Source of the DNA: Acidobacteriaceae bacterium
GTDB taxonomy: Bacteria; Acidobacteriota; Terriglobia; Terriglobales; Acidobacteriaceae
DNA length: 11,021 bases
Assembly (NCBI GenBank): GCA_027364815.1
Contig: DAHXOQ010000072.1
Coordinates: 1 to 11,021, forward strand
Direction: 5' to 3'
In this document: in pieces, positions 7,345 through 11,021 of the stretch
Layout: each line of letters starts with the position of its first letter
Position numbering within the stretch: the stretch's first letter is position 1
Position numbers and translations under genes: made by a program
Notes under the pieces: generated by a model
Seen by the model: the letters and a program-made list of their open reading frames with translations, nothing else
The model's database searches: none
Told to the model about the DNA's origin: nothing

Positions 7345-7372
7345 ATTATACTGTCGCAAGAGATGGAGTCAT
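7345..7372 (-). promoter_or_regulatory. sigma70-type promoter of the amino-sugar operon
   Basis: On the minus strand a perfect -10 box TATAAT covers 7350-7345. ATGACT (7372-7367) lies 16 bp upstream and matches TTGACA at four of six positions. Transcription would begin near 7338 and leave a leader of about 60 nt before the SIS gene start at 7275. The position in the divergent gap between the operon and the GH59 gene fits. It is predicted by eye only. Confidence 0.5.
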
Positions 7373-7420
7373 CATTTCTATCAGAGCCAAAGTTTTCAGT
7401 GAATCTGAATAAAAGAATTG

Positions 7421-7426
7421 CAGGAG
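7421..7426 (+). promoter_or_regulatory. ribosome binding site deciding the GH59 start
   Basis: CAGGAG sits 7 nt before the ATG at 7434. The in-frame ATG at 7482, which would trim the signal peptide to a conventional length, has only AT-rich sequence without purine complementarity. This favours the longer form, with a 16-residue extra N-region. Confidence 0.6.
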
Positions 7427-7433
7427 CAAGTCA

Positions 7434-9455
7434 ATGCGCGCACAACTTTTGATCGGCTCTCCATTCGGCACAAGCATACAAATGAAAGCACCTACTGTGT
7501 TTTTAATATCCTTCTTCTGCTTGGCCATTGCACATGCCAATAGCCAACAAATTCAAATCGCACTCGATGGAAAAAGCCAAGGCAAAATCTTTGACGGCCT
7601 GGGTGCTGTCAGCGCTGGCGCCTCTTCCCGCCTGCTGATTGATTACCCCGAGCCCGAGCGCTCACAGATTCTCGATTACCTCTTCAAACCTGGCTACGGC
7701 GCTTCGCTGCAGCATCTCAAAGTTGAGATTGGTGCCGGTGTAAACTCCACTGACGGCTCCGAGCCTAGCCATATGCGCACTTCTACGGATCACTCTTCAA
7801 CGCGCGGCTACGAGTGGTGGCTCATGACAGAAGCGCACAAGCGTAATCCCAATATTGTTCTTGAAATTCTTCCATGGGGCGCACCAGCCTGGGTCGGTCG
7901 CGATGTGGCAGGCAAAAAAACTCTCTACTCCAATCAGATGGCCGAATATGTCGCGGATTTTATCCAAACAGCAAAACATGATTACTCCCTGGATATCGCT
8001 TATACAGGCGTGTGGAACGAACGCGATTACAACATCGCTTACATCAAGCAGCTCCACGATATTTTGAAAGCTGACCACCTTGCTACACAAATTGCCTGTT
8101 GCGATAGCGACTGGGGAATCGCCAATGATATTTTGAAGGATCCCGAGCTTGCCGCAGACATTGCCATCATCGGTGCTCACTATCCTCGCACCGATGATGG
8201 CAATGTCTACGGTATGTTGACTACCACAGTCGCGGCGCGCAAGACCGCGAAGCCGCTCTGGTCCAGCGAAGATCAACCCAATGGCGGCGGAGGACCTTTT
8301 GTCTCTCGCGATTGGCCTGCCGGCGGTCGCATCCTTGCGCATCTCTACAATCGCAACTATCTTGAAGGTTCTATCACATCCACCGAGATATGGAGCCCCA
8401 TCACTTCTTACTTTGAGAATCTCGCCGCACCCCATTCCGGTTTGATGTACGCGAACACTCCCTGGTCTGGCCATTACGATGTGCAGTCGCCAATCTGGGT
8501 CACTGCTCACACCACTCAATTCGCGCAACCAGGCTGGCAGTATCTTGATTCTTCCAGTGGCAATCTTCCCGAGAAGGGCACTTATGTAACACTCCGCTCC
8601 ACTGACAAAAAGAATTGGAGCATCGTTCTCGAGACTATCGACGCCAAGCAACCACAAAAAATCTTCTTCAAAATCAGCGGCGGTCTCGCAACAACCTTGG
8701 TTCACATCTGGGAGACAAACAGCACTCACACCTTCGAGCAAGTAGCCAGCGTGAAACCGGTGACGGGTGCATTCGAATTCACATTCGATCCCGATTCCAT
8801 CTACTCGCTCACCACGACCACGGGGCAAGGCAAAGGCAGCGCTCAACCACCACCACCCGCTGCATTTCCACTCCCCTATGCTGACAACTTTGAAGACACA
8901 CCCATTGGCCACGCGCCAAAATATCTCTCCGATCAGGATGGTGCCTTTGAAGTACAGCCTTGTGTAGGTCGCGCAGGCCGTTGTCTCGAACAGGTCATCA
9001 CAGCCATCCCAATACGCTGGGATCCGTTGCCTGACCCATTCACATTAACGGGTGACTCCGCATGGACCGACTACACCGTCTCCGCAGACATTCGTTTCCT
9101 TTCAAACGCGCAAGTAACACTCATGGGTCGTATTGATTCTGCGGATGCATTCGAAGACGGCAATGCGCGCTGGCCCAGTGGTTATATTCTGCGCTTGCAA
9201 CCCGATGGCACTTGGGAGTTACTATCAACCGAATACAAGAAACCTACCGTCTCGCTCGCAGCCGGAATGGCCATCATCAAACCTGGCCAATGGCATCTTC
9301 TGGAGTTGCACTTCAAAGGTACTCAGATCACTGCAATTCTCGAGGGCACAACTTTGGCTACCGTCCAAAACTCAACTCATACTCACGGAATGTTTGCTCT
9401 TGGATCAGAATGTGACCACGTGCAGTTTGATAACCTGCGCGTTACGCCTTTCTGA
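7434..9455 (+). CDS. secreted GH59 galactosylceramidase-like glycoside hydrolase
   Basis: This 673-aa exported protein resembles animal galactosylceramidase (GALC, family GH59) along its whole length. A signal peptide (hydrophobic 20-33, likely cut after AHA at 33-35) precedes a TIM barrel. The barrel begins with FDGLGAVSAG and SRLLIDYPEPERSQILDYLF, and shows TDGSEPSHM (106-114) and YEWWLM (126-131). The acid/base Glu is in VWNERDYN (E196) and the nucleophile in LWSSED (E279). WSGHYDVQSPIWVTAHTTQF (344-363) leads into the beta-sandwich. After a PPPP linker (472-475), residues ~480-673 form the lectin-like domain seen in GALC, ending in HVQFDNLRV. The enzyme would remove beta-galactose from lipids or other aglycones outside the cytoplasm. 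The ATG at 7434 has CAGGAG at 7421-7426. Met17 (7482) would give a more classical signal peptide but lacks a ribosome site. It diverges from the amino-sugar operon. Confidence 0.92.
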   Translation: MRAQLLIGSPFGTSIQMKAPTVFLISFFCLAIAHANSQQIQIALDGKSQGKIFDGLGAVSAGASSRLLIDYPEPERSQILDYLFKPGYGASLQHLKVEIGAGVNSTDGSEPSHMRTSTDHSSTRGYEWWLMTEAHKRNPNIVLEILPWGAPAWVGRDVAGKKTLYSNQMAEYVADFIQTAKHDYSLDIAYTGVWNERDYNIAYIKQLHDILKADHLATQIACCDSDWGIANDILKDPELAADIAIIGAHYPRTDDGNVYGMLTTTVAARKTAKPLWSSEDQPNGGGGPFVSRDWPAGGRILAHLYNRNYLEGSITSTEIWSPITSYFENLAAPHSGLMYANTPWSGHYDVQSPIWVTAHTTQFAQPGWQYLDSSSGNLPEKGTYVTLRSTDKKNWSIVLETIDAKQPQKIFFKISGGLATTLVHIWETNSTHTFEQVASVKPVTGAFEFTFDPDSIYSLTTTTGQGKGSAQPPPPAAFPLPYADNFEDTPIGHAPKYLSDQDGAFEVQPCVGRAGRCLEQVITAIPIRWDPLPDPFTLTGDSAWTDYTVSADIRFLSNAQVTLMGRIDSADAFEDGNARWPSGYILRLQPDGTWELLSTEYKKPTVSLAAGMAIIKPGQWHLLELHFKGTQITAILEGTTLATVQNSTHTHGMFALGSECDHVQFDNLRVTPF

Positions 9456-9467
9456 TCTCACGATAAA

Positions 9468-9914
9468 ATGGCCACCATGGTAATGATCAAAGAATCCGCA
9501 TTCAAAGCGCTACGGGTGCATGGCGAGAAAGAGTACCCAAACGAGTGCTGCGGAGCTTTGCTCGGAGTGCTTAAAGGACAGGATTGGCAAATCGATGAGG
9601 TCCGCGAAGCCATCAACGTACGCTCCGACTCTGCGCCGACTCGTTACGAAATTGCACCCATTGAAGTTATAAAAATTGAACGTGAGGCTCGTCAAAAAGG
9701 GCTAGCCATCGCTGGCTTTTATCACTCCCACCCTGATAACCCTGCAAATTGGTCAATCACTGATCTGCATGAGGCGCATTGGCTTGGCTGCATTTACATC
9801 ATTACTTCCATCCGGCGATGCATCGCTGCAGAAACAAAAGCCTACCTGCTCATCGGTTCATCCGAAGAAAATAAAAAATTTGCAGATGCCGAGATCAAAG
9901 TCATTCCTGCATAA
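9468..9914 (+). CDS. M67/JAMM-family metallopeptidase
   Basis: This 148-aa single-domain protein has a complete JAMM zinc-isopeptidase signature: E26 in ECCG (26-29), then HSHPDNPANWSITD with H86, H88, S96 and D99 in the exact HxH-x7-S-x2-D spacing. Bacterial members of M67 (Mec+/desampylase-like, Mov34/MPN/PAD-1) remove residues from ubiquitin-like sulfur carriers such as ThiS, MoaD or CysO, or are uncharacterised. The protein is cytoplasmic, with no signal peptide. No sulfur-carrier or E1-like gene is in the window. The gene starts 12 bp after the GH59 stop and may share its transcript, though the functions look unrelated. Neither the ATG at 9468 nor in-frame ATGs at 9477 and 9483 has a clear ribosome binding site; MIKESAF at 9483 is an equally reasonable protein start. 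Its 3' end faces the Rrf2 gene with 9 bp between the stops. Confidence 0.88.
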   Translation: MATMVMIKESAFKALRVHGEKEYPNECCGALLGVLKGQDWQIDEVREAINVRSDSAPTRYEIAPIEVIKIEREARQKGLAIAGFYHSHPDNPANWSITDLHEAHWLGCIYIITSIRRCIAAETKAYLLIGSSEENKKFADAEIKVIPA

Positions 9915-9923
9915 CAGCAATGC

Positions 9924-10412
9924 TTAACTCAACGGTTTTATCTTTATGGGCTCTGCAATCGCTGCATGATTGTTATTAAGTGTATCGTTTGCGGTCTTGG
10001 CTAAATCTGATATCAGCGCTGCATTGAGCACATCGATCATCGCTTGCTGCGCTTTTTCCCAAACCGGATGTCCCGGACACCACGACTGGCGGCTGCACGC
10101 ATCCCCCGAAATCATGCACACGTTGAGATAAATAGGCCCGTCAACTGCTTCAATCACTTCACGCACGCTGGCACTGCGGCCACGTTCAAGTAATTCGAAC
10201 CCTCCCGATTGACCTCGCCAAGACGCAATCAAGTCGGCCCGCACAAGTGCCTGCAATACTTTTGATAGAAAACTCTTAGGCACACCGGTAGCCATAGCAA
10301 GATTCGGCAATAGAAATCTCTCTCCTTCTGCGCGAGAGGCAAAGTAAATCATGACGCGAACCGCATAATCCGCAGCGCGAGTTAATTGCATGGATGATGA
10401 AATGTGTTTCAT
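9924..10412 (-). CDS. Rrf2-family transcriptional regulator with Fe-S cysteine triad
   Basis: This 162-aa regulator belongs to the Rrf2 family (IscR, NsrR, CymR). The winged helix-turn-helix begins at MQLTRAADYAVR (8-19), with recognition helix VPKSFLSKVLQALVRADL (44-61) and wing RGQSGGFEL (66-74). Cysteines C99, C106 and C112 are spaced C-x6-C-x5-C, close to the cluster-binding triad of IscR and NsrR, so it probably binds a [2Fe-2S] or [4Fe-4S] cluster and senses iron-sulfur status, NO or redox state. The C-terminal 15 residues are low complexity. The ATG at 10412 is chosen because GGAGAGG (10421-10427) lies 8 nt upstream; Met8, the more usual family start, has no ribosome site. A palindrome just upstream could be its own operator. 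No Fe-S assembly genes are adjacent, so the regulon cannot be read from here. Confidence 0.9.
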   Translation of the reverse strand: MKHISSSMQLTRAADYAVRVMIYFASRAEGERFLLPNLAMATGVPKSFLSKVLQALVRADLIASWRGQSGGFELLERGRSASVREVIEAVDGPIYLNVCMISGDACSRQSWCPGHPVWEKAQQAMIDVLNAALISDLAKTANDTLNNNHAAIAEPIKIKPLS

Positions 10413-10433
10413 TACTTGAACCTCTCCATTATT

Positions 10434-10448
10434 TGAAAATCAATTTCA
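10434..10448. promoter_or_regulatory. candidate palindromic operator upstream of the Rrf2 gene
   Basis: TGAAAATCAATTTCA is a 15-bp imperfect palindrome (six of seven pairs match around the central C). It lies directly upstream of the Rrf2 ribosome site, 22-36 bp before the start codon, where an autorepressor would bind. It is shorter than known NsrR or IscR sites and AT-rich, so chance is possible. Confidence 0.3.
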
Positions 10449-10822
10449 GAGCTTTTCCATGTACCCAAGCTTTAGCCTGTGGGTCCTTTAGATGGTCTCA
10501 TAAAAATGCAACGACACACATTTTCTCTGCCGCAAACATCAGATTCAGAACACCGCTTAATGTCAGTGTAAAGCCTGGAATGTTGCACCAGAACACCCAA
10601 AGAGTGTTTGCCTCACAATTCGTGTGGTTTTAGCCGCAAATTCAATGGCCTTCTCCACCTTCCACAGGCTTCCGTTAACCAACGTAGAATCGTAGTAATA
10701 GACACTCACCACAACGAAGAATGCGAATGCACCCATCACGGTCATGAGCGCATGACCCAGTCTAATTCTCACCCATGCCCCCTCATACATACCCTTCCGT
10801 GTGAAAATAAAGACAAGCCATC
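10449..10822. other. region between the Rrf2 gene and the right-end gene, no certain gene
   Basis: The two bordering genes diverge, so this stretch should hold the promoter of the right-end gene and the distal part of the rrf2 promoter. I see no tRNA, no strong rho-independent terminator and no clear sigma70 box pair. The only structures seen are a 5-bp inverted repeat AACAC/GTGTT (10592-10596, 10604-10608) and a doubtful minus-strand small ORF at 10563-10790, listed separately. Confidence 0.4.
10563..10790 (-). CDS. doubtful small single-pass membrane protein
   Basis: A 75-codon frame encodes a short basic N-terminus (MYEGAWVRIRLG), one strongly hydrophobic helix at about residues 14-33 (LMTVMGAFAFFVVVSVYYY), then a mixed charged stretch with WKVEKAIEFAAKT. 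GGAAGGG lies just upstream of the ATG, which is a fair ribosome site at short spacing. The basic-then-hydrophobic layout is that of a real small membrane protein, and the first 60 residues look more protein-like than the tail. I do not recognise a family. It could be a small hypothetical gene between divergent neighbours or a chance frame. Confidence 0.35.
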   Translation of the reverse strand: MYEGAWVRIRLGHALMTVMGAFAFFVVVSVYYYDSTLVNGSLWKVEKAIEFAAKTTRIVRQTLFGCSGATFQALH

Positions 10823-11021
10823 ATGACCAACTCCGAGTCCAACCAACCCACTCCTGAAGTCACCACCGACAACGATGCAATTAAATCCGCTCACATGGCC
10901 GACACCGTCGCTCCGGTCTTCGAGCCCGTCGTTGTAGAATCTGCGCCACCCCCAGCCTTTGTCGCTACCATCGCCGCCACTGAGCCTATCGCGACAATCG
11001 CAACTGAGCCTGAGCCCGAAC
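10823..11021 (+). CDS. N-terminus of a Pro/Glu/Ala-rich protein, cut by the window end
   Basis: From ATG 10823 the frame stays open to the last base (66 codons seen, no stop). The visible part begins MTNSESNQPTPEVTTDNDA and is rich in Pro, Glu, Ala, Thr and Val, with repeated TEP/PEPE units, so it is probably disordered and acidic. There is no signal peptide at this start. Such N-terminal tails occur before DNA-binding, membrane-anchored or secretion-related domains, but the functional part lies outside the window, so no function is given. The upstream sequence has only a weak AAAGAC-like ribosome site. GC-rich wobble positions (GTC, ACC, GCC) support real coding. Confidence 0.7.
   Translation, partial: MTNSESNQPTPEVTTDNDAIKSAHMADTVAPVFEPVVVESAPPPAFVATIAATEPIATIATEPEPE

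Noticed and set aside
7797..8912. 371-codon open frame antisense to the GH59 gene
   Set aside because: It lies wholly inside a gene with unmistakable family motifs. Its translation is Cys/Gly/Val-rich without domain character, so it is a shadow of the coding strand's codon bias.
9471..9480. GCCACCATGG, identical to a eukaryotic Kozak context
   Set aside because: The flanking genes, ribosome sites and operon layout are bacterial. The match is chance at the start of the M67 gene and not a sign of a vector or eukaryotic DNA.
10592..10608. AACAC/GTGTT hairpin as a terminator
   Set aside because: The stem is only five pairs and is not followed by a T-run on either strand.

Overview
The window looks like a chromosomal segment of a soil-type heterotroph, most likely an Acidobacteriota (Terriglobia-like) bacterium. 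This is inferred from moderate GC, clear purine-rich Shine-Dalgarno sites before most genes, and the gene mix (secreted glycosidase, amino-sugar kinase/nucleotidyltransferase pair, secreted START-like protein). No rRNA, tRNA or housekeeping marker is present, so the assignment is tentative. No insertion sequence, integrase, CRISPR array or tRNA was recognised.

Left part, plus strand: an AT-rich stretch without a convincing gene (1-369, with a 9-bp inverted repeat) leads into a saccharopine-dehydrogenase-like oxidoreductase (370-1452) and a MarC-family membrane protein (1488-2165).

Centre, minus strand: five tightly packed genes read from 7275 down to 2177, convergent with marC. In transcription order they are a double-SIS sugar-phosphate isomerase/deaminase-like protein, an EamA-type transporter, an AmgK-like sugar kinase fused to the C-terminal domain of RapZ, a MurU-like sugar-1-phosphate nucleotidyltransferase, and an exported START/SRPBCC-like protein. 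Gaps are 24, 31, -4 and 5 bp. A good sigma70-type promoter lies upstream (about 7345-7372). The set reads as an amino-sugar (MurNAc, GlcNAc or GlcN type) salvage operon: uptake or movement across the membrane, interconversion at the 6-phosphate level, anomeric phosphorylation, then nucleotide activation. In E. coli the RapZ C-terminal domain senses glucosamine-6-phosphate. Its fusion to the kinase, in an operon with a GlmS-like SIS protein that may make or consume that metabolite, is the most interesting feature of the window.

Right part: divergent from the operon is a secreted family GH59 glycosidase (7434-9455) strikingly like animal galactosylceramidase over its whole length. A JAMM/M67 metallopeptidase follows 12 bp later (9468-9914). 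Convergent to that is an Rrf2-family regulator with a three-cysteine Fe-S signature (9924-10412). The last 600 bases hold a candidate palindromic operator, a doubtful 75-codon membrane ORF on the minus strand, and the start of a Pro/Glu/Ala-rich protein that runs off the window (from 10823).
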